DNA from: Bombus terrestris
Lineage: Eukaryota > Arthropoda > Insecta > Hymenoptera > Apidae
NCBI RefSeq assembly: GCF_910591885.1
Contig: NC_063277.1
Location: forward strand, 15,091,164 to 15,155,163
DNA: 64,000 bases
Direction of reading: 5' to 3'
Shown: one piece after another, positions 25,101-38,338 of the stretch
Layout: the number at the start of each line of letters is the position of its first letter
How positions within the stretch are numbered: position 1 is the stretch's first letter
Made by a program: the position numbers and the translations under genes
The notes under the pieces: generated by a model
Seen by the model: only the letters and a program-made list of their open reading frames with translations
Told to the model about the DNA's origin: nothing
The model's database searches: none

Positions 25101-26429
25101 GACTACATTAGATTTGCAATTTTGTAAATATTACATTTATGCTTCAAAATATTAAGTATACGAAATAACGAAAGAGAAATACGTATATGATTCCATTTTA
25201 TTAATGTCATTGTTCTTCTTATTCAAATGGATCAATTGTGAAAATATCTATACGCGATTAGATACGCTTGATCGAGGTTTCTTTTTGTATGGTAAAGACT
25301 GTATACTATAATATATATGTACTTGAACATATAGAAGAGAATATATGTAAAATAAATATAACCTTTATTCACTAATTAGTAAGTCTTCCTAAATTCAACA
25401 TGATTATATAATTCAATAGTAAATATTACTGACGCCAATATAGTTTAGTCAATTGATAGAAATGCATCTTTTAGTTTTATATATTTGTGTATTATTTATT
25501 TTCAAATGCAAAATCTAATTATACAAAAAATGACGTTAAAATTATAGATTAAATACTTGTTACTAGACATTGTTATGCATGTTTATTTAATAACCGTCTA
25601 TTTTTATCGTTGTAACTAGCGCATAGTAGTACGTTGTAAATAGTAAGTTGTAACCGAATAATCATAACAATTAGTTGAATTTGTTTTTAAGCCATGGTAT
25701 CTAAGAATTCAGAGACATTGATTTGTTGATTTGTAGTACACTAATAAATAAACAAGAAAATTAATTTTATGAATGAATACGTATTACATAACATGTGACA
25801 TAAAACGTTTGTAATGGAAATTTTATTAAATTAAAAAAATCCTGTTTCCTCATAAAACATACAAATCATACGTGCCGAAGTTTTTAATTTTCAATATTTT
25901 ATAAACATAAAATATTCTAAGTTTGTTTTTTAAAATACTCATAAATATCCAAATATTCCTTTGTTGAAAGTATTGATGAATATTAAGGTTTCTTTCTGAA
26001 TTTAAAATATGATGAATTATACAATTATTCACAAAATTATGCACAAATAAGATTTTCTTATTTTAAAGCTAGTTTGTTTATAGATCAATTAGACAATGGG
26101 AAGCCGACACAAAGTAATTATAAATTTAATGATCACGATATCTAAGAAAGCAATACTAAAATTTGTAAAATGATATTCAAAACATTACGAAAATTTATGA
26201 AAATGTATGAAACAGCATAGTGTCAGAAAAATTTATAGCATGAAACGTACAGAAAAGGATCAAACATAAGCAATAACCGTTATGTACGGTTGTTGTTGTG
26301 GAGTATTGATGTTGTTAGTAATGTAGTTTTCAATTCACTATTAATTATCTTATAACATCAATGAACTTACGATAAAAAGATAGTTATTCCAGTGGTGCAA
26401 AGCGCTATCACCGCTGCAGTTTTGAACAT
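22127..26429 (-). CDS. Jheh: Juvenile hormone / microsomal epoxide hydrolase (complete, 8 coding exons)
   Basis: Membrane-anchored alpha/beta-hydrolase that opens epoxides; the insect members degrade juvenile hormone. Exons on the minus strand: 26429-26371, 23929-23818, 23734-23542, 23461-23220, 23145-23030, 22967-22765, 22654-22420, 22343-22127, giving 458 residues (human EPHX1 455). The tiny first exon, 2.4 kb upstream, supplies the signal anchor MFKTAAVIALCTTGITIFL and joins to STQEHKVP in frame. HGWPGS (150-155) forms the oxyanion loop. Asp225 in GGDWGS is the nucleophile. Glu402 and His429 (GGHFAAFEEP) complete the triad at the spacing seen in EPHX1. Also present: SGYLHIQATKPDT and ILEKFSTW. 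All catalytic residues are intact. Whether the substrate is juvenile hormone or general epoxides cannot be told from sequence. Confidence 0.93.
23930..26370 (-). other. Intron 1 of epoxide hydrolase
   Basis: Very AT-rich, donor GTAAGT at 26370 and acceptor TTTAG at 23930. No nested gene recognised. A short G+C-richer patch (24250-24290, CAGGCATGCCTCGCGGG) stands out from the background. Confidence 0.75.
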
Positions 26430-29400
26430 TTTGTACCGAACGTATTTTTCTCCAGTAATGGAATTACACAACTAGGTAACAAGACGTGTGATCACGAGAC
26501 AAGTGAGACTTCAATAAATATTTATAGTACAGATTTGTAGAGGAATATATTGTACATTGTACATCGTATATCATTATCAAAGTAAAAGAGAGGGAACTTG
26601 ATTTTCAGCACCATCTGCTGGCCAATTGCAATCGTGTATGTATGTATGTAGTTATAGCTACATATTGGTACTAGAATAATTTGTTATTTCAAATCTTACG
26701 ACAGACATTACGATTGAAATCGGTAAGAATATATCTAATTTTATACAAAATACAAGAATAACAGTATCATAGTACCTTCTACATTTTATTTTTCTGAATT
26801 ATAAAAGAAATGATTGTAGTTAGAAAATAAAGAAATATGATTTTTTAATAAAAGGAGGAAACATTTGCGATGATTCAATAGATGTGTATCGTGATTGCTA
26901 TTTTTAATTCTAAATGAGTTCAATGCGTTTCATTGTATTTGTAGTATTCAAAAATGCTTAAAATTACAATACTGTTTTCAAATTAAACTCAATTCTTAAC
27001 TAATTTTTACGTAAATTGATTCCAGTCTAAGGAATTTAAAATTTCAGCCGGAAATAATTTCGTATGTATATCGTTATTTGAGCTTATACGTAATATAATT
27101 TTACGATAAAATTGATTCGAATACAAGTATAATATTAAAACAAATAATTTTATTCAATAGATAATTAGGTCGAAAAATAATTACAGTTGCAATACATAAA
27201 GCTTATTAATAACTAAAGATCATATACTTAGTACTATACTAATGAACATGAAAATTTATTTTTAAATATAACTATGATACTATTACAATTTAGTTCCTTG
27301 ACAATCACTATTACATTTTCTTTGTATAATTATGCAAAAATCGCTTTTGTCTTTCCGAATCTAAATGTATCTAGAAACCACGTCTAAATAAAACTCAGTA
27401 TGTATATTTCAATAAAAATCATTCAGAAGCAATCTTTGGCAACTCTGAAGAATTTGAACAAGTACTATTAGGAATATTTCTAATTGACTATTTAACATAT
27501 AAATCTCATTACCATTTCATTTCCTATTATTTCGACCATTAATATTTAACATATTTAATTCATTTATACCTCAACCTTCCACAACGAGAGCGTTATTAAA
27601 CATTTTCGAACACATTTTTTTACTTTTTGAATTGTATACAACAAAATAATATAAATTTTTTAAATAAATCTTTGTAGGATATATCACTTTGTATAACATC
27701 TACTGATGCATGATTATTTGCAAGAAAAAGCTAACATTTATTTTGATTTAAAAATCTTATTTTCAAAACAAATTATCTCGAGTTAAAACATGCCGCGTTA
27801 TATTTTTGTATTCGAACACATTCATTTTGATTTATTGTATAAAACTCGCTAACGAACCAAGTTCCTAAAATTAGTTTAAGAGATGTCTGTTTGGAAGTAT
27901 TTTATACGGATATTTTTTTCAATAATTATCATAAAGCACCATTAATACGCAAAGAACGTATTTTTAACAATTACTTACATAAGTAATTTACATATATGTT
28001 TATATAAAAACAATTTTATATATTGAATTTAATGCACATTTTTTTGGAAGAATAAACTTTTCGAGTCTTAGATAAGCGAAATTTTGTCTCAGTTAGATAA
28101 AACAATTCATAAAAATGTAAAATCAAATATATAAACCTTTTTTATCAACCAAAATTAAAACATTTTCATATGTAACAATAACAATGTTTGATTGTATATA
28201 GTATATTAGATATTAGATATCTAATTCTGTATAATCATAAGACAAAATTAGAATGTTGCACTAAAAAACAGTAACAAAAAAATTGCTTCAACTGTACTAC
28301 AATTTGGTACATTGTAAAAGATGATTCTCTAACTATAGCACACACCAAATATTCATAATTTCAAATATTTTTTATCACTTTAGTCATATGTTAATTATAT
28401 GACATAATATATGTATAGTCTTAACAATATACATTTTTTTAAATATGCGCGCTAATTACCAGGTACTAGTTAATATTTGCAACAGAAGAGAATATTCTTT
28501 GAAATGAATATAATACAACTTTTTCTTTGAGGATAAACTGCGTACCTTTGGACAAAGTTTTTCACGAAATTTTGTAATATGCAAGAATCTATAAGTTACT
28601 GTATATATAAAGATGGTAATTATCATTGTATTTAATATAATATCACCCGTCCTTAGATCAGGGTTAAAAATACGAATTTTAATTATTTTATATCATGTAA
28701 CTCATTATTAAGCACGATAATAATTATATGCTTGTGTTTTTGATTTTTGATAAGTTATATATGGCATTTTTTAAAACTTGCACCAAAATTTGAGATATAT
28801 ATGCATTAAAAAAAACACTGAAATAATTTCATTGCTTCAATGTTCTATGACACGTTTACCATTAAATTATGAATATACGCTAAAATATAAGTTTTTTAAA
28901 GTAATTCTAGGATTTCATTTGTTATGTCCAAAGGTATGTGTACTTATATACATAGAATATACAAACAAAGATAATGTAAAAGAGGATTTTAGAAGACATT
29001 TATACCTACAGTCTTTTTTAGACTACAACATTTACACCTTTTTCTTAAATGAACAAAGACAAAGGCCTGCATTTATCTGCTGCCATTATACGATTTGAGG
29101 AGAATAAAAACAATAGCTGCTAATAAATTATAGAAATAACGAAGTCATCTCTTTTTACGTGCTGCGAATAAATCGCTATAACTATAAAGCTTAAACTAAA
29201 AGCTAGTCACGCGTTATTAATAAGCGGAAAGTCAAAAGGCACCATGTTCCCAATATCTTAGAAATACTTGATTGCACTTTAAAACTGATTAAAACATATT
29301 TATGCTCGCTATAATAATAAAATGATATAAAATGAACTTTTCAGATCATTAAAGGAAAGTCTTCGATATTATGTTTGTGAATGAAATAAGATTCGACATT

Positions 29401-29696
29401 GTAGAAATTATAATCTCAAACGAAATGGTTCATAAATTGATTTGTATAAATCCCTCCTTCTATCTTAAACAATTCGAAGCGTTTCACGCTATGAGTAGAG
29501 GAATTTGAGAGCTTTCATATATTAAAACTTTAACACTTACTCTACAAAATCTCGATCAGTAGATAAAAAAGATCGAGGCTAGTTGGAACGATTAAAATTT
29601 TTAACAATCTACAGTTGATACTTGTAAATGAATAATAACAGATCCATGGCCTAATTTGTTATATTTAAGACTAGAAAAAGTCCTTCATGGAGAGCG
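26430..29696. other. AT-rich gap: Jheh upstream region and 3' side of the Rab GEF gene
   Basis: No coding gene, RNA gene or transposon recognised in 3.3 kb. The right part may be a long 3' UTR of the Rab GEF gene, which reads towards it on the minus strand. The left end must contain the epoxide hydrolase promoter. Confidence 0.55.
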
Positions 29697-31526
29697 TTAA
29701 GACGATAGTGCGAGGCCCAAACGAGCAAATGCCATTTCCTTTCGTAATCGAGTAATTTCCCAGTAAACATCGTGAACTGTAACGATAATTAAATTTCTAC
29801 ACTACCAGAAAGGTAAATCAGTATAATAAATATTTACCTGAGCTTTTAACAAGGCCACGTTCAATGTAACGTAAATAATTCAAAAAATCGCAGACCGCTA
29901 TAATCTATAAAAATATATTTAATTTTATATTCAAATATTTAAAGATTCATAATAAATTATTTACAAAATTTAAACACTTACTCGATTGCGACAAATTTGT
30001 GATATGCTGTACCACTGATTTTCTTGATCTCCGAATCTCATACGATAATAACATTGGCGCGGTGCTTCAAGCAATACACATTTTCTAAAGAAACAAAAAC
30101 AAAAAAAAAACAAAAAAGAAAATATATGTTAATTTAGTATAATCAGAAAATTTCTAATATATCGCTATGGTATTAAAACACAAGATTTACTTTGGAAAAG
30201 TGAATTTAGTTTTGTCGCTGATCGCTTCGATAAAGATGATGCCATCGAGAACGGCTTGTTTAACTTTCGAACCCAATTCTTTGTTAGGGAAATCAAGGCA
30301 AAGATCGATGTCTTCTGTAAAGATTCTACCAACAAAAGGATCACCTTTGTCTACACATGGATTAGCTTTCCATTTAAGAAACTCTGTATGAACTCTAGGA
30401 TCAACTTCGAGGCCAAAGTCTTTGCATTCTTTGTCTTTCTCCTTTTCTGAATCTTTTTTCCAATCTCTTTCTAGTGTCTCTCGATCCGAAGGTAAAGATG
30501 ATCTTTGTTCTTTCAGTGGGGAATCCGGCGGAGAACTCTCTCGACCGTATTTTAAATTGAAATGCGACGGTGATCTAGGTGCAAAAATATTTCAGATATA
30601 ATTTAAATACCAACCTCCATTTATCGATATTCCTGATAACTAACAAAAGATATGATTAGAAGGCTTTTAATTGTAATGATAGTAAATGCAATTTTACCTT
30701 CGATGTTTCCTTGCAAAAAGACCTTGCTGAGTATCTTCACTGTTTGGGCGACTTTTCGTATCGATCTGCGGATGTAGATGGAAGTTTGGTTTAGCCGGCG
30801 TCGAAGTTAACACTAACGTTTTTAGAGCCGCTACTTCTGCAGCCAAAACTTCAGCTTTCATACGACTTTCCTCCAATAGGCGCTCTGCTGTAGCTTGACG
30901 TACATTTGCTTCTCGTACCATGTTATGTGCCTCCTATATATATATAAAAATTTGCTCAATTTTTTATGCCTTTATGTTACATATTAACAATACAGTCCAT
31001 GAGATTTACTTGAAAGAGGCTGGCAGTGAGTTCCTCCAATTCAGCTTCAACATCTTGTTTAATTCTTGAAAGTCTTGTGACTTCTTCGTCTTTCAATTTT
31101 AATTCCTCATGTGCTCTCTTAAGTTCATCTTGTAATTTTGCTACAGCATGTTCCTTTACTTCTGCTATAGCTCTACCCCATTGTAGAGTGGTTGGTGAGG
31201 GTGGTTCTCTTTCCTGAGAGTTCTGAAAATAACACATAAGCAATATCATTACAGTAATATAAATAATTAATTGTAATATACATTGAATTACAAGAAATTA
31301 CTTGAGAGTCCTTTATACATAATAATGGTTTTGAGGAGTTGTTACAATGGTTGAGTTTTGTTGAATCATTAATGGAATCTTTGTTGTTTATTATTTCGGC
31401 ATCTTCTTCATTAAATGTAATAGGTAATGGCTTGATACAATGATTTTGATTTTCAAACAATTTATGTTCATTCTTGTTCAACCTTGCCAGAGTGTCACAG
31501 GATTTTGCAAGTTTTCTTTGTTCCAT
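29697..31526 (-). CDS. Rab3ip: Rab guanine-nucleotide exchange factor, Rabin8/GRAB (Sec2) family (complete, 7 coding exons)
   Basis: Sec2-type coiled-coil GEFs activate Rab8 (and Rab3A) in polarised secretion and ciliogenesis. Exons on the minus strand: 31526-31302, 31222-31010, 30933-30698, 30574-30191, 30084-29982, 29904-29838, 29776-29697, totalling 435 residues. Residues 1-90 are polar and not conserved to my eye. About 92-193 is a long Glu/Lys/Leu heptad coiled coil whose centre reads LEELTASLFQEAHNMVREAN, the signature of the Sec2 catalytic core, and it spans an exon junction in frame. A Pro/Ser-rich linker (about 220-260) follows. The C-terminal part has VDPRVHTEFLKW, CDFLNYLRYIERGLV and WEITRLRKEMAFARLG, all typical of RAB3IP/RAB3IL1. 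Whether this matches RAB3IP or RAB3IL1 is not meaningful for a single insect gene. Confidence 0.88.
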
Positions 31527-33257
31527 CGTTGGTGAATTTCAATATCGCAATTGAACATTGTGGAGCTTTCTGGTATACGTAAATACAGGAGTGATCTTGG
31601 TTGAACTGGAACTAAACAGATTAGATTGTGAAAACAGATGTTGCTTGGTTTAAAAATAAATTTCCTTAATGGCAACATTCTTTCAATGTATAATCTCCTA
31701 AAATATTCTTGTAAGTGATGAGAAATGACCAAAATAAATATACAACTCTGTGTGTTACACAACTCTGTATGTATATATGTTGATTTCTGGATCTATAAAA
31801 AGAAATGCTGCACATGATTCTGTCCATATAAACTAAATTAAGACATTATTAGTTTTTAAATATTTATTCCAATACAATAATAAATTTATATATATATATA
31901 TTTATATATAAGAAGAAAAGGAAAAAATAAACAAAGTGCATTAAATATTCCATATTTTATTAAATTAATAAAAAGATTGAAATAAAAAAAACAATGAATT
32001 TCTATTAATATATTTTATAATTATCATTCTAGTCGCATAAAACACATAAGACAATTCTGTTGCGGACCTTTCATAACGGATACCTTAATTAATGGCAATT
32101 TATGTATCTCGGCAATTAAAAGGATGACGAGAGAATAATTCCGTTAGGCAAATGTGCTTTTTTTATTTATATAAACAAACTTTTTCGTTGTAATACGCAA
32201 TAGAGTATTGAAATATTATTTCAGCATGTCGTAACAAAGATTAGATTGAACAGCATCCAAAGATGAGAGGAAAATTCATCAACGAAAAACGGATCCGCGC
32301 TTATCGATCCAAAGACGGTGTGATTCTAATGCTTGGCAGCATTCTATAACTTACCCGTGAACCTTTCTTTATGCAACTCTCCTGCCATTAGTGGGTCTGG
32401 CGAAAATCATCAAACGATATCAGAGGGAAAAAAGCGGAACGGTATAAAGATTTTTTTCCGCAATATGTCAACTTGGTGTCAATGTGTAAAAAGAAACAGC
32501 ACCCATCACCCTTACGCGACCCGCAACACGGCCCGACTGAAGTCACATAGACAAGAGTATAACAGTGAACTTTCAAGCGCCACAGGTTACCCACTGCTAA
32601 ATGCTCGTACTACCTCGTACCAGGTCGTACTTATGCTCCGTAGATTATGAAGTCATTGAAGTTCACGCGCGTCTTGAATTAGGCGAAGAATTACGAAAGC
32701 GAACGTCGTAGCACGCGTACGAAAATTTTCACTGAAATAAAACTACGCTACGATACGCTACGAGATTCGCTCATTGCCGCCTTTTTAACGTAATTAGAGT
32801 TAAAGCGATTTCAATTGTGCTCAATGCCGCTGGAATTTAATCTGTTATTGTTTTCTCACGGTTTCGTTTCACGCTATTTCAATTATACAGCTGCTGCTAG
32901 CTTTAGAAATACTTTAGAAATTTGTAAATATCATAGCTGATTTTATCAAATATTTTGGATGAAAATTTTTAGATGTGACAGTACCTTGTTTTTTCAGCGA
33001 TCGATGGTAATTTCGATGTCTAGTAACTTGATAATTTTGTCACGTTTCTCCATCAAAGGCACTTCATGCTCTATTCTTTACCGTTATGAGGCGTCTGCTG
33101 CAGTGTTTGATACTTTTCGTGCGTGACTGTGCTTTCGGTTTGATGTTCCTCTTTGTGTTCGTATGACGGCATAGTCCCGATCGCATGAGGTCCGAATTCG
33201 AATCCACAAAGTTGAATATGAATCATTTATTACTGTGATAATTGGTATTTGTAAATA
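31527..33257. promoter_or_regulatory. Divergent upstream region of Rab GEF (-) and TONSL (+)
   Basis: 1.7 kb between two divergent start codons. 31.8-32.3 kb is AT-rich with a TATATA tract (31889-31913). 32.3-33.1 kb has more G+C and frequent CpG, fitting promoters and 5' UTRs for both genes. Open frames here on both strands lack family resemblance and are probably chance. I could not place transcription starts. Confidence 0.4.
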
Positions 33258-36200
33258 ATGGATATCGGAAGTGAGTAGTATTTTACTTGCTCTTTTCTAT
33301 TTTAATATTTATAAGAAGATTATAAATATGAATGTGATGTTACCGAAATTAATGTGTATAAAAAAATGTATGAAAACTAAGTTTCATTGTATAATGAGAG
33401 TTAAAATATGATTTCTCTAGTAAGTAACATAGTAGGCTATGTATACAGAAATGTTGATTTGATAATAGGATTAATTAAAAAGAAGAAACGGGTCAAGCGT
33501 GATGGCAACCTTCAGCAATTGGCTGAAATTGTTAAAGAGCTTGGTGACGTATACTTTGAAAGTGACAAGTATGAAGATGCTTTGCAGGAATATACAGAAC
33601 AACTGGAAATTTGCAATATCTTAGGAGATAAATTAAATATAGCAGTTGCTCACAGAATGATTGGAGAAATACAGGCAAGTCTTGGCAATTACGAGGAAGC
33701 ATTGAGTCATCAAAATCTTTACTTGGGTTTGTATTTAAAATATTCATTGTGTTAATATTTTTAATTTGTATAGCATTATAATAAAAACATTTTTGTGTTA
33801 GGTAGAAGGGGCCAAGGAGATACAAAATTTATTAGAAGAACAACGAGCTTATGCAACATTAGGTAGAACATATTTTTGTTGGGCTGAAAGTCAGCCTGAA
33901 GAATCTGAAAGAAAACCCGATGCTCTTATAAGTGCAAGACAAGCGTACACGAAGAGTATACGTCTTTGCAATGAGTATTATATCTTATTTAATGTCAATA
34001 AATTTATATAATATAATATATATATATATAACATATAATATAATATAATATAATATATAAAATATATATATGATATTAATTTCCTAAGCAGTATATTATA
34101 AAAAGTATATTTGTATTTTATTTAGATTGGGTGATACTAACATTGACCTAAAAGAATTAATGACAATGAGGGCACGATTGTTACTGAATTTGGGATTAGT
34201 ACTAGAAGCTGAAAAAAAACACCAAGAGGCTGTTGATCTACTGATAAAAGCTGCAGGTTTATGTAAGACACACAACTTACGGGAAGATTTCTATAGAACG
34301 CAAATTGCTCTCGGAGGAATTTACGAGCGGAATCGCGATTATGATCTGGCTTTAGCACATTTCGAAACTGCCGTTGAAGTTGATAATTCATCGTTGAAAG
34401 CGGAAGCACGATTTCTTCAAGCAGAATTGCTTTTAAAAATAGGAAAATGGACCGAATCACGAAAAATATTAGTGCTTCTTTACGTTACGGAAAACTTATC
34501 ACAAAATCTGAAGCATCAAGTAGAAAAATGTCTCAGGATAGGTATGGTTAAGGTTAAGGATAGGTTAAGAGAATATAATTATTTTTGTGGTTTTATTTGA
34601 AGTATTTGTTTGAAAAAATATTTTGTTTATAGTTGCAACATTACAAACAACTGAAGAAGCTTTAACTACAGAAAAAGATACCAACATTAAGTTGAAATAT
34701 TATGAGACATTAGGAGATGCAGCGGTGGCTGCACACTGTTTTGAGGAAGCTATAGAATATTACAGAAAGATGCTCATGTGTGCGGAAGAAATACAAAGCG
34801 ATCGCATAGGGGCAGCTTTATTAAGTTTAGCCCAAACATTGAAAGATGTCGGACAATATAATGAAGCATTGGACTTTGCTCGTAGAGAACTAGAACTATG
34901 CACAAATCCACGTGAAATATGTAGATCTGCTTTGTTCTTAGTAGATTTATTGATAACTATTAAAGCAAACAACAAAGAGATTGAAGAAATTTATAGTCTA
35001 GCCTTGAAAAATGCAAAAGCTTGCAATGATATTTCTTTAGAAACAACTGTTTTAAGAGAACACTTGAATTATCTAACAAATACTAATAGAACAGAAGAGA
35101 TAGGAGCACTTTCAGAAAAGTTAGGTACATTGGAAAAATTATGTAATGATACAGATAGTGAAAGCGAATCAGAAGGAAACAATATTGGTGCAAACATTTG
35201 CTTGGAAGATTTGTCGGATGTTGAAGCAGAATTAAAAGTTAGAGAAAATATTAAAAATAGAAAACGAACGAGAAAGACGTCGGTTGCTATAAAAAGGAAC
35301 GAAAAAGGAGAAACACAACTTCATGTAGCTTGTATACATGGAAATGTTGAAACTGTAGAAAAATTATTAGAATCTGGTCATTTAACGAATGTTAGAGACC
35401 ATTTTGGCTGGACTCCTCTTCATGAAGCAGCTAATCATGGTCATGTCGAAATTGCAAAGTTATTATTAAAATATGGTGCAGATGTAAATGATCCTGGAAG
35501 TTTAATGTGCCAAGGAGTTACTCCTCTTCATGATGCGGCTTCTTGCGGCAATTTTACCATGATGAGATTTTTAATTGAACATGGAGCAAATGTGGAACTT
35601 AAAACAAATGATGATGATACTGCACTAGATTGTCTAGAACAATGGAGGAATCGTGTTGATGATTTATCTTCTGAAGATCAAATGGAGTATGATGAAATGC
35701 ACAAATTATTGTCTGCTATGATACCAGCGAGTAATAAGAGAATTTCGAAACGATCTCATACATCATCATGCAATTCAAAAACTCACAGCGTAGATGAAAA
35801 TGTTGTTATGGAAAAGATCTCTGCAGGTGAAGATTATAAAAGAACTATAGCTAGCTTGAAACATAGGAATGATCCAATTGGAGCTTCTTTGTCTTCTATG
35901 AAACGAAATGTAAATCCACTTTTGAATAGTGAAGAGGTTCTTTTGGATGAATGGTTGGAAGATGATATCAATGAAAGTATAAATAATAGAAGGTACTCTG
36001 ATGAACATTCCTCCTCAATGACAAAGAGGAAATCAAGTAATGGAAATATCGATATTGAGAAAAATTTAAAACGGCAAAAAGTGAATAGTCAGAATCAAGT
36101 AATTGGAGATAATGAATGTGATGTAATAGAGGAGGATAGTAATGATAGTTGCAGTACTGAAATAAGACGGACTTCTACTGAACATAAGATTCAGAAAAAA

Positions 36201-37641
36201 AAACAGCAAATGTCGTTGTTATCAATTGGATTTACTAAAGATTCTACTTCTCGAAGTTCTTCACCTGAAATTTCATTTAACACAGGATGTGAATCAACAG
36301 AAATCAATACTATAAGATCAGTTATTTTAAACATTCTTGTAGATGGAAAAATGTTTAAAACCCAAATAGAATTTTCGAATACAATAAGGCCATTAGTAAA
36401 AGAAATTGTAGCTGATATTGAAACTAAATTCTACAACGATACTGGGTGTAAAGCAAAACTAGATCTAAAAACTATGGATGGTATTGCGATCAATTGCAAT
36501 AACGTGTTCACGATATTAAATGAAGGGGATATTGTTAAAAATTTGGCATGCGAAATAATTGAGTTAGAAACTCCTTCTATTGTCGAGCGATATGGGGCGA
36601 TTTGTAAAAATTACAGTATAGGTAGATATTTTATGAGTAAGTATACTTACTTCATAATTTTCAAAATAATCATTACTTTTAATATTTTTAGATGTTCGAG
36701 AATGCGTATTAAAGTGTTTGAAATCATGCGAGAACACGTTTACTTTGCGATTAAAACAAGAAGATATTAGAAAAGAAGAATTTATATCTTTATTGAAAAC
36801 TTTAGAATATCAAAAGAATGTTCAAATATTAGATTTATCCGGTGGTAACTTATATGAACTTGGAAAATCTTTAAATGATTGTATTTTAAGATTGTCATCT
36901 TTGCAAGAATTGTGCCTTCAAGGATGTGATATAGATTATAAGTGCCTAAGTAAATTAGAGAAACTACCTTCACAACTTAAGTTTCTTGATCTCAGCTATA
37001 ATCCTCTTGGATCATCAAGTCAAGAAATCTTATTTAAACTTTTCACCCCTTTAACACAGCTTCGGACATTGAATTTGCGATATTGTCAATTACGTAATTT
37101 TCGTTTTCTTTTAAACAACAATAATCTAGTAAATTTAGATATTTCTTGGAACTTTTTCAGTGAAGATGAAGTCTGTGCCACTTTACAAAGACAATTACTT
37201 AATTTGAATTTATCGAATACTATTTGTTCTAGGGATTTTAATTTGGTTAAAAATATTTTTAATAAAACAGATTTTTCATTTGTTAATTTAGAATGTTTAG
37301 AGCTTGCTTCATGCGAATTATCGGATATTGACATTAGAAATATATTATCACGTGTATCGAATCTTTCGAAATTTGTGCTTAAAGGAAATAGAAAAGTGGG
37401 AGTACAATCGCTGAATTTATTATTGAAGTACACACCAACACTAAGACATATCGATGTTAGTGGATGTGAGAATATTACTGAATTTCCTGATTCTGAAGTA
37501 TTTATTGAAAAACCTGAGATTTGTACATTAATCGTGAGTATGTATTCAGAAGTGTGCGACTGTTGGGTTCATTTATGGCGAGGGAAGGGTGTAGTGAAGA
37601 AACTGCCGCATAATCTTACTATTTTTAAACCGGTACTTTAA
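33258..37641 (+). CDS. Tonsl: Tonsoku-like protein TONSL (complete, 6 coding exons)
   Basis: TONSL with MMS22L protects and restarts stalled replication forks through homologous recombination; its ankyrin domain reads new, unmethylated histone H4K20. Exons: 33258-33270 (only 13 bases), 33469-33726, 33806-33974, 34126-34541, 34633-36636, 36692-37641, giving 1269 residues (human 1378). Order: TPR repeats (about 10-430), acidic linker (DTDSESESEG, near 459), ankyrin repeats (about 510-615), long Ser/Lys-rich linker, ubiquitin-like domain (about 845-930) and leucine-rich repeats to the C-terminus. The segment RDHFGWTPLHEAANHG (from about 540) keeps the Asp, Trp, Glu and Asn that in human TONSL (D559, W563, E568, N571) contact H4. 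The exon-2/3 junction was chosen at the downstream AG so that HQNLYLEGAK reads in frame. The first exon is the least certain part. Confidence 0.92.
34003..34072. repeat. AT-rich simple repeat in a TONSL intron
   Basis: TATAA and TATA-type units fill most of the short third intron between exons 3 and 4. Confidence 0.8.
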
Positions 37642-38338
37642 TATATTTATACATATAATACTATGTGTGCATAGAATTGAAAAGAGTTACAAATTACAGA
37701 AAGCATTCATTTATTTTAAAACATATTTTATCATTTTCTCTAATTTGTAGTGGCTTAAAAAATATATTTTTATACAAACTATCTTTTGTAAAAAAAATTG
37801 TAAATTATCTAAATATGTCCATATTAGATCTCAATAGGTATTTCCTAAAAAGACAAATTTGAAATACCGGAAGTATAGTATATTTTACTGCACTTCCTGG
37901 CATCAAAGTGAATGGGAACATTTAATAAAGTCCAATTCAATGTAAATTTGTTACCAAATTTTAGCTGTTTTATACTTTACAGTAACCTTTCCTTCAAACT
38001 GGTGCTCAATCGAATCACAAAAGCTATAAAAAATGCATATAGTTAAATAAAGGTAATATTTAAGCAACATGCTAAAAATGTTCTATAACAGAAAATATTG
38101 TAATATATATTGTAAATATTTTTAACAGGCAATAAACGTTGTTTACCTTTGCTCCGTTTTTTAATTACGAATGCTATCAACATTGCATAATAATGTAAGT
38201 GAACAATAATTCCAATCATAACAATTTAAAATCGACTGAGCCATTATAGCATCAGTTTTCATATGCTGCAATCATTTCTTTCAGAAGCTGATTCAGTAAA
38301 GAATACAAAATAATTGATGTTTATTAAATATTTACGAA
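37642..38338. other. TONSL 3' UTR and WDR35 upstream region
   Basis: 697 bases between two genes on the same strand. A plus-strand AATAAA at 37924-37929 is the best polyadenylation signal for TONSL. A pyrimidine tract and CAG (38273-38284, ATTTCTTTCAG) just before the WDR35 start look like a splice acceptor, so WDR35 may have a 5' UTR intron. I found no good RFX X-box, which would be expected in a ciliary gene promoter. Confidence 0.5.
37924..37929 (+). terminator. Polyadenylation signal AATAAA of TONSL
   Basis: Canonical hexamer 283 bases after the TONSL stop codon and well before the WDR35 start. Confidence 0.5.

Noticed and set aside
32333..32650. 105-codon frame between the Rab GEF gene and TONSL
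   Set aside because: Overlaps an equally long antisense frame, has no recognisable domain and sits in promoter-like DNA.
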